Source: Enchytraeus crypticus (Eukaryota > Annelida > Clitellata > Enchytraeida > Enchytraeidae). Taken from it: a stretch of DNA of 64,000 bases. The stretch's first letter is position 1, and the number at the start of each line of letters is the position of its first letter. The notes beneath the pieces are model-generated. The model worked only from the letters and a program-made list of their open reading frames with translations, was not told the DNA's origin and made no database searches. Positions 10,276 to 20,867 of the stretch are shown one piece after another. The stretch covers positions 1 through 64,000 of the forward strand of contig CAJHZI010000840.1 of NCBI GenBank assembly GCA_905160935.1, read 5' to 3'. Position numbers and translations under genes: made by a program.

Positions 10276-10719
10276 TTATAAATTTTCACAGACAAACTTA
10301 TGTACTACTTCATCATTTAGCATCGTATCATTAGTAAAACAGTTAACTACAGAGATCACACTATAGTCAAGTTTCTTAAATAAACAATAAAATACACAAT
10401 AATGTCCGCAGAATCTACTGAGCACACTCTGCAATTGTTTCTCGTTCCAAACATAATTTAAACAGTGCAAATCTAAAAAGTCACGAAAAATCGGCCTTGG
10501 GGCTTCACCAAACGAATCGAAATATTCACCACTACCATCATTATTCAAACAAATAGCAATCCAATGTTCTCCAGGTTTATTGTGCGGATCGGTGTTACAC
10601 ACTATCATCAGAGGTCTTCTCGTAGGTATGCGACGTGGTAATCTATCAGCAGCAAAAATTCCCAACAATACCCCTCCACATCTTATCTTTAGATGACGAA
10701 ACAAATCGCTAGTGTTCAT
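10276..10719 (-). CDS. Adenain-like cysteine protease (Polinton PRO)
   Basis: This 147-residue protein matches the adenovirus protease fold family that matures virion proteins. The visible catalytic set is His52 in GEHWIAI, Asp68 in YFDSFG, Gln97 and Cys104 in SRFCGHYC; the Gln-to-Cys spacing of seven fits adenain. ATG at 10,719 is chosen because it lies 2 nt after the capsid stop codon and no in-frame upstream ATG exists. A polyadenylation hexamer (minus-strand AATAAA, 10,272-10,277) overlaps the stop codon. The frame is open throughout, so it could still encode a full protein, although its element is dead. Confidence 0.92.
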   Translation of the reverse strand: MNTSDLFRHLKIRCGGVLLGIFAADRLPRRIPTRRPLMIVCNTDPHNKPGEHWIAICLNNDGSGEYFDSFGEAPRPIFRDFLDLHCLNYVWNEKQLQSVLSRFCGHYCVFYCLFKKLDYSVISVVNCFTNDTMLNDEVVHKFVCENL

Positions 10720-10721
10720 TT

Positions 10722-11935
10722 TCAATTACTGTAGTCAAAAATTACGTTACGTGCTCTATCAATCTCGATAATGTTTTCAAATTCTGCATACACAATAGCA
10801 TTTATGGTATTCGGTAGAGCATTTGCAAATTTCAAGTTCTCTCTCATGCTGCCCTCTCTAATCAGATTAAAGTGATCGTCTTCTCCTAGATCAGGCGTGA
10901 GATCGTATGCATAGAGTGTATATCCTGCACCGTAGTCATCTATATGAATTTGATTTCCTTCTTCGCGAAACTGCTTTCCTGTAGCCGTGAACAGAGTCAT
11001 GTAGGCATTTATATACTGTCGATTCTCAAAATTGGGCTCTAGCGGTCTGATGCTCTGCTGCTGTCCATCCAGATACACTTTTAACTGTGACAAGTTATAA
11101 TGTTTAAAGTTGAAGGGGTTCTTTCTATAGTTTCCGTTGAATGCGTCATTGTCTACACAGCCGATGACTATACGTGTAGGGAGTTGGCCAGAAAAGAGAT
11201 TTTCCTGACAGCAATCCAAATTGCCAACTGGTACAGTAAATGTTTTGCATACAACTCGTCGCAGAGGATATTTTGCATTCCCATGCTCCAACGCTTTAGC
11301 ATGAGCTACAAACACCGATGGACTCAACTTGACTTTTCTGATATAGATTTTACATTCGCTAATGTGTATTTTGTAGTTTTCGTTTGGTGTTTCAGACATT
11401 AGGCAGAAATTATTTTTACTCCGTACGAGTCTGATGCGAATGGTAACATCGTTGGGAATATATTTCTGCTGGTAAAACAGATCTGCATGAATGCATCCAA
11501 GCAGGTCCACAGTTCTTCCCTCGCTTATGTATGCATATCTGTTCTTAAGTGCGCTATTTGCATCCGCATTTAATGGATTAGCATCATCCATTTTATTTGC
11601 AACGTCTTTACCGAAGAGGGCGGCGCTTAGTTGTGATGTCTTTGATTCTTCCCCATAGCTCAATAGCGTTTCGAGATAGGCGCGGTAAGCATACGTAGTA
11701 TTTGTTGAAGTAATTAAGACATCGTTTAGCTTTATGTCGACTTCCGCAAACAAAGAATGTAGAAGCAGATTGATAGGGTGCAACCTGACTATTATTATCG
11801 ATAGCAGTGCCGTCAGCTTTGCGTACATCCAGTTTCACAAGCAACTGCGTATTTGCCAAATCTATATAGTCCTGACCACTACCACTAATTACAAATTCTA
11901 TCGGAGTTCCAATTTCAAAAATATTTCGCAATAGG
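10722..11935 (-). pseudogene. Polinton major capsid protein (double jelly-roll), 5'-truncated and frameshifted
   Basis: Homologous to the better 5' copy at 30,475-31,533; shared blocks include SGSGQDYIDLANTQL, HSLFAEVDIKLNDVLI, FYQQKYIPNDVTIRIRL and NPFNFKHYNLSQLKVY. The first ~45 codons are missing at the 11,935 breakpoint. A single-base-type frameshift near 11,765 separates the N-terminal part (frame ending at 11,608) from the rest, which stays open to TGA at 10,722-10,724. The C-terminal third is present here and missing in the other copy. The protease start follows 2 nt after the stop, suggesting coupled expression in the ancestor. Confidence 0.9.
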
Positions 11936-12079
11936 GTATTGGGGGGGTCGGGGGTCTACCCCCAGTATCAGGGTTCTATTCTACTCATGAGCAGTTCCAT
12001 AGGCAGTTGAAGACCTTCGTTTCCCATCTCTCTTTTCCATCCAGTGACCATGAGTTGCGACCAGCACTCAAACCTTGTG
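11936..12079. other. Breakpoint flank with G-rich patch
   Basis: The capsid gene ends abruptly in a G7-TC-G5 patch followed by TCTACCCCC, which can fold back on the second G run. The rest is unassigned. Confidence 0.4.
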
Positions 12080-12215
12080 CTCTTTAAAATCCTTTATCAT
12101 TGGACTAATTTTTTGGATTTTGTAATTTACACCGTTTTGGACCTTCTTTTTTTTCTCACCGGCATGGTTTTGTCTCAATAGTGCTCAATGTTGTACATGG
12201 ATGACGGTATCACTG
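12080..12215 (+). repeat. Dispersed repeat U3, copy 1
   Basis: Resembles the reverse complement of 55,420-55,540 over about 110 bp, including TTGGACTAATTTT, CCGTTTTGGACCTTCTTTTT and TTTTGTCTCAATAGTGCTC. Function and class unknown. Confidence 0.7.
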
Positions 12216-12267
12216 CAATTTTTATTATGTTTATGTTTATCAAATAGGCTGACAAAGTTGGTAAGAG

Positions 12268-12404
12268 CTGGCAAAAGCTAAGTTTAACGTCAGTTTTCTC
12301 ACTCGAAAGCGATGTTAGTGACGGATGAGCCCAGGATTTGAACATCGATATACTGATCCGCGATCGAGCGTCTTACCGACTTCGCCACAGGCTCCAGCCA
12401 GTGG
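12268..12404 (-). mobile_element. tRNA-derived SINE, family S1, copy 3
   Basis: Minus-strand S1 copy: GTGGCGAAGTCGGTAAGACG on the A-box side, a degraded B box in ATGTTCAAATCCTGGGCTC, and the body CACTAACATCGCTTTCGAG with the GAGAAAACTGACGTTAAAC tail. Confidence 0.85.
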
Positions 12405-12647
12405 CGAAGGAATAAACGCGAATAAATGCGAAATAAGGTTGGCATAAATTGGCAATTGATGCACATAGTGGGGAATGAAAGGAAGAGTTGGGTAGGAGTG
12501 CCCTTAGATTGAATTGTTTACTATAGGACGTAATTGAAGGAGGAATAGAAGGAAAAAACTTTGGAAAAAGACAGAGACTTGGGAAAATTGTGCGCAGTGT
12601 GTTAATTCTTTATGGCGCTGTCTTTACATTATTGCTTTATTTTTTAG

Positions 12648-12715
12648 ACGAAAGGCTGACTGTTGGTGGGCTCGTTTGGGTTAAATGGAAGAAAATCCCA
12701 TTTTGGCCAGCCTTG
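12648..12715 (+). CDS. Isolated exon encoding the start of a PWWP domain (probable host gene)
   Basis: A 68-bp segment bounded by a good acceptor (pyrimidine-rich TTTATTTTTTAG, ending 12,647) and a consensus donor GTAAGT at 12,716. Read with two leading bases, it gives 22 residues including GGLVWVKWKK and IPFWPAL, the hallmark first strand and P-F-W-P motif of PWWP domains, which bind methylated histone tails and DNA. The F-W-P-A version recalls the PWWP3/MUM1 type, but one exon cannot decide this. No partner exons were found here, so it is either one exon in very long introns or a stranded pseudo-exon. Confidence 0.55.
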
Positions 12716-12784
12716 GTAAGTACTTGTAACGTTTGCATTAAATAATGATAGTCTATTCAATCTTCTCCATTTATTAGTCTTCTT

Positions 12785-14075
12785 CTTAGCGTGTATCGCA
12801 CTCATTCAACCATCGGTTAGCAACTTCATCAATAGTGTTAGACGAGCCAAACCACCATCGATCTTTGATGTAGGGCACTCTTTCACAATGTGATGAGATG
12901 CATATTTTGCAGCGGAGCACCACATACGCACCCATCATTACTATTTAAACCCCACCTCTGCTTGCACGCCGCACATCGACCTTGACCGGTGCGAAACTGG
13001 TTCAGCATAATCCAGCTACGACGAGGAAATTCGAAGTCTGCTGGTTTAGCTGCAGGGTCTGGTATCTAGTGGCGATATTCCACAGCTGACTTTTCCCACA
13101 AAATTCTTCTTCTGATATGAGTGCGCACTCCTCGGGTGGTTGAAGAAACCCCTTTCATAGATACAAGTCGAAGAGGAGGATGACTTTCAATGTCTCTGCG
13201 AAGGGACTGAAATCTTGATCTCTGACTCAGATTTTTACTGTTGCATCTTCACGACGGATTTGAGGTAGCGCGCAGTGATTAAGGACTGGAAACCACGTTA
13301 CTTCTGTGGGACGTAGGGTACCTGCCACAATGCACTTTGTCTTGTTCAGTTCTACTAGACCAGTGTCAGCTGACCTTTCCCAGACAGGAGCGCAATATTC
13401 CGCAACCAAGTAGCATAATGCCACGGCTGATGTTCGAAGTGTGTCTGCCATGGCACCCATTGATGACCCAGCCAGTTTACCAAGTTGATTGATTCGAGCT
13501 GATTAATTAGCTACCGTTCTTTTCCGGTGACACCGAAACGATATTGATCTATCAAAGGTTACACCGAGATATTTAGGTTTTGAATCACACTGTATTTTGT
13601 GACCATTCATGTAAATATCTAATTCACAATCATCACTGGCATTTTGTAAATGAGATGCGCTTGAAGCTGTCTTACTGACGCTAGGAGTTAATCTCCATGA
13701 CTTTCAGTAACCAGTAATTTTACTAATGTAATTCAGTAATTCAGTAATTCAGTGTTTTTTCCAGTTCTTTGAAGGTCTTAGTCTGATGTGCCAGCAAAGG
13801 TCATCAGCATATTCGGATTTTCTTAATGTTGTTGTTGGATAGTCATTGATATATAGATTGAACAGGGTTGGAGATAAAACAGAGGCCAGCGGAACGCCGT
13901 TAGCTTGAAGTCTCTATTTGCTGGACTTCTAAGCTGAATCTTTGATTCACCGGAAATAGTTCAACAGCAAGAATCACCCAATTTGGCATTTCCCTCGTAA
14001 GTTTATACAAAAGACCAGTATGCCACACCGTATCATACGCTGTTGTCAAATCCACAAACACTGTACCGGTTTTAA
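12785..14075 (-). mobile_element. Jockey/CR1-type LINE reverse transcriptase, degraded
   Basis: On the minus strand the segment at 14,070-13,950 encodes the RT block TVFVDLTTAYDTVWHTGL. Around 13,870 lies the region leading to the A-x-L-Y-N-I-Y-I-x-D motif. 13,460-13,227 encodes a conserved C-terminal block with ALCYLVAEYCAPVWERS, and 13,020-12,850 a C-terminal Arg-Ser-W-x-x-L-N-R-F-R-T-G region. Many stops and frameshifts are present. No endonuclease domain is retained. Confidence 0.8.
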
Positions 14076-14162
14076 GATTTAGCTTTTATTAGTAAAAATC
14101 GATCACTCAGAAACTTCAATGTGTTTAGTAGTAGAAGCGTTTAGCCGTGTATTTAGATAAAA

Positions 14163-14298
14163 GAAAGCTGGTAAAGCTAAGGTTGACATCAGTTTCCTCA
14201 CTTGAAACCGATGTCAGTGACGGGCAAGCCCAGGATTTGAATCCGGCACATACTGATCCGCGGTTGAGTGTCTTACCGACTTCGCCACTGGCTCCAGA
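14163..14298 (-). mobile_element. tRNA-derived SINE, family S1, copy 4
   Basis: The best-preserved minus-strand S1 copy: GCCAGTGGCGAAGTCGGTAA, B box GGATTCAAATCC, body CACTGACATCGGTTTCAAG, tail GAGGAAACTGATGTCAACC. It ends in AGCTTTACCAGCTTTCTTTT. Confidence 0.88.
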
Positions 14299-14591
14299 TA
14301 TGGAAAAGATACTTAAAGATCTTTAGGCATAATTTCTAGGCTTAAGTCTGTGATAATATAATTATGTAACTGTATCTCATGTTAGTTCAGTGATGTTTAT
14401 GAAAATATTAAACTATGTATTCGTCGAAGAATATTATCGAAATAAGCGATAAGGGCTGTTGAAAATAACTACTGAAGATAATTATTTACTAACTTTGATA
14501 ATTATTTACTATCAGAGTGATTGATATAGCGCATCTGAAAGTAGCTGTTCTGCAGTAGCAGCTGTTCTGGTGAGATCACAGAGTGTTCTGT

Positions 14592-14753
14592 TTTGGTGTA
14601 CATGTACTTTCCCCCATCCGAGATAATTATGCCGCCCACGCGTTCCTGTCTGATTCCGAGACGAAAAAGCGAAATCGAGCCCGTCGCATTCCTGAACCTG
14701 ATAATCTTTGCCTTTCGTTAATATTTAAGTGTTGCAAAGATAGTGGCAAGTAA
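14592..14753 (+). other. Candidate coding exon, unknown product
   Basis: An open segment without ATG, free of stops from 14,574 to TAA at 14,751, with higher GC than its surroundings. It encodes a basic stretch (DSETKKRNRARRIPEPDN) and a Cys-Cys near the end. A possible acceptor (CCCCCATCCGAG) precedes it. No homology recognised. It could be a terminal host exon or chance. Confidence 0.25.
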
Positions 14754-15159
14754 TTGAAGGAAGGATGGACTTTTAAAACAAGATTTGAAACATTTACGAA
14801 TCAGGCAAAGCTGGACAATTGTTCACTCAATAAACGAAAAGAAAATCGATTTCAAGTTAATTTCAGTGTGACAAAAGGATTGTAGACAATTGAAAATCAA
14901 TGGAAAGCAAATTTAATTGTTGTTTTGTGAACATAGATAAGACATTAGCTGATAATATTCATTCTTGAATGTTTGTAATTCTTGCGAATTTGATCTGACT
15001 ATTAAGTTTGCAACGTTAAATATTGTTACTAAACTAGAAAATAAGGATATGTCAGATTTCGGACCACATATTAAATAAGGTAATAAAAAGTGCCGTTGAA
15101 TTTATCTTGATCCATTAGCTGTAATTAGACTATTAATTATTATTAATTAGCCTAACCGA

Positions 15160-15395
15160 CTTGCTGTTAATCCCTCCAAAACTGAATACCTTTTAATTGG
15201 TACTCCTTTGCAAAGAAATAAAATTACTAATAACTCCGTTTATTTTCAGAATCTTGCTTTTTCACCTTCTCGATCCACCAAAACCCTTGGAGTCATATTT
15301 GATGAAAACCTTGACTTTAAATCCCATATCTCTTCTGATTTTCGTGCTTCTTTCAGATTCGTCAGATTAGGCAAATACGTCCATTACTTACTAAT
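15160..15395 (+). mobile_element. L2-like LINE, family L2A, internal fragment
   Basis: Closely matches 47,955-48,190: the blocks SRSTKTLGVIFDENLDFKSH and QRNKITNNSVYFQNL are readable. The frame is then lost, and the fragment stops at an S1 SINE remnant. Confidence 0.85.
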
Positions 15396-15450
15396 TCTGA
15401 TCCGCAGTAGAGTTTCTTACCTACATCACCAATGGCTCCAGCCAGTCATA
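15396..15450 (-). mobile_element. tRNA-derived SINE, family S1, truncated copy 5
   Basis: Only the A-box half remains: minus-strand GGCTGGAGCCATTGGTGATG and the CTGCGGATCAG that follows it in other S1 copies. No B box. Confidence 0.65.
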
Positions 15451-15539
15451 TAATTCTTTCAAATTGCAAGCTTTCACAAAAATATTTCAATCAGTACCAA
15501 ATAATTTTGGTACGGTAGTACCGCTGGCATTCTGAATGT

Positions 15540-18315
15540 CATTAAGAAAAGATTAAGAAAAGCAGAGGGCCAAGGACAGAGCCTTGGGGTACGCCCATGA
15601 ACACAGGTTGATTTGCAGAAACAGACTTTCTAATAACTGTAAATTGATATCGTCCTTCAACATGTGACTTAAGCCAACTATTGGAGACTCCACGTAGCCC
15701 GTAATGCCACAGTTTGTTTAACAATAAATTAAGATCAACTGTATCAAATGCCTTGGAAAAGTCCAAAAAGAGACCCATTAACAAATGTGTCAAGGCCTCT
15801 AATGTTCAATAGATTATTATATTCTTAAAAACATTGGCCTAGGCCTCGAATAGCTCTCTGAATTTATCCTAAAGGTTTCAATCACGAAAACGTTTTTAAA
15901 AATGAAATGAAATTTATTAAATCAAACACGAATTAAGTAGTACTTGATAATGAGATTATCCATTCAGTCGAAGCCGACTCTTGGACACTTTACTTCCAGA
16001 CAGTGTACAATGAAACGAAAATATCCGATAGTTATAACGTGCAAAATACAGTAACTCGAGATATAATCTAAAATACAATATTCCGATCGCAAATTTAACA
16101 TATAGGCCTACGACTATGCGCACAAATTTATATATTAGAAATCCAACGTGTAAATTTAATATAACGACCACAAAACTACTTTAGAAATTCTATCATAAGA
16201 ACCTTTATATTCTAAATTAGCACCTATAACAACGTTGCCTCTGTTCACACAATTCTTCTCTTTGCTACTCTTAAGCTCTCCTCAACGGTCTTATCTGCTC
16301 ACAGATAAGCTACTATCGTGTATAACGTCTAGACGTGAAAGATCTGTATCTTTCCTAATATCTTTTCAAACACGAGTTCTCTCCTCTTAACCTTTTTCAC
16401 GTGTTCTTGTAAACAAACCTTCACCTCTCCAATTCTCCTCTTACCAGGCTGGCCCCATCAATCAGAGGCTCTGAAACTATTTAAGCCCCGCCCACGACGG
16501 AGATCTGAACAGCTGACTCGTATTATATTAGCTTTACATATAATGTATTAGGCAAGAAAATAACACTTTACATCCTCAGTTACAAAACATATATACACTA
16601 TATAATACAGTAAATATGTGATCCTGACAAATTGTCCATTAACTTTTTCAATTTTTAGCATGTTTATACAACTTAGAATTGCAGCAGTTGTAGAATGTTC
16701 AGCTCTAAATCCAAATTGATTGTTGCTTAAAATTTTGTGCTTGTTAGCGTAATCCAACACCTGCTTATACATTACTTTTCCCAGAACCTTACTTAAATTA
16801 TTTAGCAAAGAAATAGGTCTGTAATTTTCAGCAAAATCTAATTTACCTTTTTTAAAAACAGGTACTACTTTAGCAGTCTGAAAATCCTTCGGAAAATAAC
16901 CTTTCAAAAATGATTGATTAAAAATATGTGCCAGGGGACAAGCTATATAGTAGCATGCTAACTTTAAAATTTTATTAAGAATATCATCTGGGCCAGTTGT
17001 ACTAGTTTTTCTCAGAGATAAAATGTTAACTATCACCTCATTGGGGGTTACTGGCCTAAGGAAAAAGGTTCTAGGGAAATCACCAGTCAGGTAATCAAGT
17101 AATTTGAATTTGATTTTGGGATGCGTGCAGCTAGGTCACAGACAACTCTAACAAAGTAATTGTTGAATAAATCAGAAATTTCTGTTTCATTATTCATTAT
17201 TAATGATTCCAGAATCAGTTGTTAAGTGGTTTATCCTTGGTTGCTTAGTAGTGTTGCTCTTGTAACTACAGATATTATTTAAAGTTTTCCAAGTACTTTT
17301 CACGGAATTTTGTCTCCGGTTTACTAACTTACTGAAATGGTAGATCTTTAGAAGTTTAATTTTTGTATAAGTTACCTTCCTAAGATTTTTATAGGCCAAC
17401 TCGTCATTTGGGTTATTTGACATTCTGAATTTAAAATATAGTTTATTTTTATATCTATGTCTCTTTTTAGTTTTTAAGTTAGCCAAGGCTTGCCCTTGAA
17501 TTTTTTCCGGGAGTATTTAATTAGTGAGAAGTGCACATTTATGAGATTCATCAGCACTTTGGTCAGGGAGGCAATAGATTTATCAACGCAATCGCTTTGA
17601 TAAATATTGGTCCAATCATAACTCTGCAATTGATTTATGAAATTGCTAATGTTATTGTTGCTATAAACACGAATATCTGGTCGATCCTTATGAATAGTTT
17701 TTTTTCGTTTTAGATGATAACAGAACAACGTTTGCATAGTGGTCAGAAATGTCGGTAACAATGGTTGGTGAATTGATGCCAACTTCGTCCTTGCTTAGAA
17801 TGCCTGCAGTAATGAAAACATGGTCAATCACACTACGCGATTCATTCACACAATAAGTAGGCAATCTAGAGTACGGAATAACCTATAGGCAATATGGAGT
17901 ACGGAATAAAGTCCAATGAGCTCAATTGATCAATATAATTCTTAACATTACCATTAATCTCATACTTATTAAGATCTCAATTGAGGTCTCCAAGCATAAA
18001 ACTTTTAAACAGTGGCCGAAACTTTTCAAAAAGCGTGAAGAGTTGACTTACACCCGCAGGTTGACATGGATGTCTATAAAAAGTATAGAAACGATATTTG
18101 TATTTGTGAACAATAATATCAACAATAATATGTTCGGCTGATTGACCAAAATGATTTGATTCATTAGTAGAGTCAATTACATTATAGGAATAAGTTTTGT
18201 TAATTAGAACAGCAACTCCAACGACTTTCTGATTTTTGGCGATACAGTAAATTAATTTATGACGAGGAAACAGGTCATCAAAATATACAATGTTTCTTTC
18301 CTTGATGTCCATATT
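15540..18315 (-). mobile_element. CR1/Jockey-like LINE with endonuclease and RT, interrupted
   Basis: Read on the minus strand: an APE-type endonuclease fragment at 18,312-17,977 (YRHPCQPAG and the final LGDLN), a linker at 17,782-17,190, RT at 17,036-16,630 (TTGPDDILNKILK, AENYRPISLLNNLSK, SNNQFGFRAEHST), then after an insertion the RT core at 15,793-15,540 (GLFLDFSKAFDTVD, GVPQGSVLGPLLFL). The catalytic YADD part and C-terminus are missing beyond 15,540. It is broken by several frameshifts. Confidence 0.85.
15795..16635. other. ~840-bp unclassified insertion inside a LINE
   Basis: LINE homology stops near 16,635 and resumes near 15,793. The intervening DNA has no RT match, an AT-rich left half and a more GC-rich right end (TTTAAGCCCCGCCCACGACGG near 16,480). 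No clear terminal repeats were seen by eye. It could be a solo LTR or DNA transposon. Confidence 0.5.
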
Positions 18316-18317
18316 TC

Positions 18318-18600
18318 ACATCTACAGTATGTAATAGCGTGTTCCATACCCAGGTTTTCGTTATCTTTATCTAAGTGTCTTTCTTTAGACTTTTTGTTAA
18401 AAGTTCTTTCCTATTATCGAAGGCTTCTCTTGCTTGGGCAATCCTACTAAATATTTCAGTATCACATTTCCTATCATCTGTTACAGTATGACCTAAATAT
18501 TTGAAACTCCTTACCTGTTACAATTTCTAAGCATTTATTGTAATACTGACTTCACCTTTAGTCTGGGATACCTGAATATATGCTGTTAGATATTGTAAGA
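18318..18600 (-). mobile_element. CFDP2/RTE-like LINE fragment
   Basis: Nucleotide similarity, minus strand, to 52,345-52,600: TTTGTTAAAAGTTCTTTC, GACCTAAATATTTGAAACTC and GACTTCACCTTTA blocks in order. Corresponds to the segment after the RT core. Non-coding now. Confidence 0.7.
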
Positions 18601-18627
18601 CAAGTAAAAACAAAACTTGTATTGTTA

Positions 18628-19560
18628 TAATAATAATAATAATACTAATAATAAAGGTTTAACGTCCTTTTCCTCATCCAGGGATGATGTCAGGGACTTA
18701 CCCAACAGTTAACATCCCTACAGATCAATTCACACAGACCAATCTGCAAATGAAATGTGCCGAGAAGTAAGGTACTAAACGAAAGCCAGTCCGGTGATCA
18801 AAAAATGGTCAGGGTTGATTTATTATGTCTATGGTGGGAAAAGGTAAGTCTTAAGCTTGCTAGAGAATATTGAAAGAGAAAAACAAGAGCGAAGATTAGC
18901 AGGAAAAGTGTTCCAGATTGTGGGTGCTGCATACGAAAATGAACGTCTGCCCAATGATGTGAGAATATTTGGAACAGAGAGAAGATAGGCATCGGTGGAA
19001 CGAAGTGAACGTGAGAGACGATAAGGAAGAAGAATTTCAGATAAGTAAGAAGGCTTGCCAAATCGCAGAGTTTTGAAAGTTAATAGAACTAATTTATATT
19101 TTATGCTTTGATAAACAGGGAGCAGTGAAGACTGCGAAGTAGAGAAAGATAGCGAAATTGAAGTCGAGAGGACTTGCAAGCAACACGTGCAAGAGAATTT
19201 TGGACGTGCTGCAAACGATTAAGAGAAGAAGTAGGCAACCCATGTAATAATGAATTACAGTAGTCGCACTTTGAATGAACTATAGAATTAGCAAGGACAG
19301 TGGCTGAATTTCTACTAAGGGATGGACGTATTTGCCTAATCTGACGAATTTGAAAGAAAGAAGCGCGACAAGCAGAAGAGATATGGGATTTAAAGTCAAG
19401 GTTTTCATCAAATATGACTCCAAGGCTTTTTGTGGATCGAGAATGTGAAAAAGCAAGATTCTAAAAATTAACAGAGTTATTAGTAATTTTATTTCTTTGC
19501 GAAGGAGTGCCGAATAAAAGGTATTTATTATCTCTATGTAATGTCAAACATTCTCCATAA
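18628..19560 (-). mobile_element. L2-like LINE, family L2A, 3' part with (TTA)n tail
   Basis: Minus strand: C-terminal coding part with NKITNNSVNF, FGKPSYLSEILLPYR, SLGRRSFSYAAPTIW, then the L2A untranslated tail and (TTA)n at 18,628-18,655. Two overlapping frames show a frameshift near 19,060. Truncated at the 5' side. Confidence 0.88.
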
Positions 19561-19652
19561 TATCGTATTGCTGACTTTGAAAAATAGCTGAAGTAAAAAG
19601 TGTTCTTTTCTCCTGAGGCTAGCGATGGAAAAAGGAACTTCAAGAAATCGGT

Positions 19653-19778
19653 TCGGTTCGGACGAAGTCAGGGTTCTGGTTCGGTTTGGGTTCGGGTTCG
19701 GCCAGAGTCTGGGTTCGGTTCGGTTCGGTCAAAATTCCAGATTATAGGGTTCGGTTCGGGTTCGGTTCGATTCCCATC
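19653..19778 (+). repeat. GGTTCG/GGTTCGGGTTCG low-complexity array
   Basis: About 120 bp made of GGTTCGGTTCGG and GGGTTCGGGTTCGG variants, GC-rich in an AT-rich context. Translation would give Gly/Ser/Arg/Val-rich peptides, with no sign of real coding use. Confidence 0.85.
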
Positions 19779-19799
19779 CCGACATTGTACTTCATAATT

Positions 19800-20040
19800 T
19801 AAAAAAATATTTTTACTTTTTGAATATCCGAAAATAAATACTTTTACTTTTTAATTCCTAATAATATTTTTTGGTTTTTGAAAAAAGTTTACTTTTACTT
19901 TTACTTTTGGATTCCCAAAAATAAATACTTTTACTTTTATGACGTCCCTGACATCATCCCTGGATGAGGAAACGGACGTTAAACCTTTATTATTATTATT
20001 ATTTTACTTTTTAGTTTCATAAATTAAAGTACTTTTCCAG
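19800..20040 (+). repeat. TACTTTT low-complexity array with a minimal LINE insertion
   Basis: Degenerate ACTTTT repeats, interrupted at 19,939-20,001 by an isolated 3' tail of the L2A LINE (GACGTCCCTGACATCATCCC onward and (TTA)n). The insertion is flanked by TTTTACTTTT at 19,929-19,938 and 20,002-20,011, a plausible 10-bp target duplication, although the context is low complexity. Confidence 0.75.
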
Positions 20041-20245
20041 CACTGATCCAGGTTAATTTCTTGCACCTTTTCGGGAAAAACTGTGTATTAGTTAGGCACA
20101 GATTATGTTGCTGCATACCTCAAGTAACCTAAATCCATTATCATTTTCTTCTTTATGCACACCGTGTCTTCCAATTGTTTTTCCCACTCCTCGAAATCAC
20201 TTCCGATTTTGGCATTAAAATCTCGTAATAAGAAGATTGTATCAT
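20040..20245 (-). mobile_element. RTE-like LINE endonuclease fragment
   Basis: On the minus strand the block RDFNAKIGSDFEEWEK matches the conserved G-D-F-N-A-K-I-G endonuclease motif of RTE-type LINEs. The adjacent 20,245-20,400 (GAGCCGGTCTCAAGCCCGG) resembles a LINE leader, but in the opposite orientation. Confidence 0.55.
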
Positions 20246-20400
20246 GTCTGGGGCATTCTGCCTCAGGTCACTACTAGCTACTATGCTCTGAGCCGGTCTC
20301 AAGCCCGGATAAAAGAGGAGGGTTGGTGGAAGGGTACAGATAATGCCACCATTAAGACAAAAGACGGGGCGTTGGAACTTGGAAGGACTTCACAGGGCGT

Positions 20401-20866
20401 ATGAGATTTAAATTACTTGATCCACCGGTCTCCTTATTCAGATAGGAGAGGAATGGTCACCACCTAGCAATATATGACCACCAATATCTATGATTCCATG
20501 TTTCAATAGAGCTATTATTTATTCTTTATTTTATCGTATTTTATCGTATTTTAACTTCTGAAATTTGAATTCTGAAAGATTAATTTTTAAATCTGTCGCA
20601 TTATTTGAATACAGGTGCTGAAGCTGTATTACACTCAACAGGCTAAAATAAAGAGAGTAAAGGTTTCTTTCATTGAGTATCATATTGACAGTGGTCTTGA
20701 CGAAGCTAAATGCCTTAACAGGTTGCATATAACTATGTGATTTTTGTCTTTAATTACTTGTTTAATTTGGTTATTGTGTATTCTTAGCATACTATTAGCT
20801 TTATGCCAGAAAATTATTATGTGAACACTTTGTCAGGTGAATTAAATAACATTGATAGAGTAGTGT
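20401..20866. other. No recognisable gene
   Basis: AT-rich, with a few chance open frames and nothing identifiable. Confidence 0.4.
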
Positions 20867-20867
20867 T

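Larger units (their letters stand above)
8700..11935 (-). mobile_element. Polinton/Maverick fragment 1 (right-hand part)
   Basis: Contains, in minus orientation, major capsid protein and adenain-like protease, and convergent to them a spliced PC4-like gene. Gene order and the typical capsid-protease adjacency fit Polintons. The capsid gene is cut at its 5' side at about 11,935, so everything upstream (polymerase to penton) is missing. The left limit is uncertain. Nonsense and frameshift mutations show it is inactive. Confidence 0.8.

Noticed and set aside
11100-11402. 100-residue plus-strand protein
   Set aside because: Antisense of the capsid gene.
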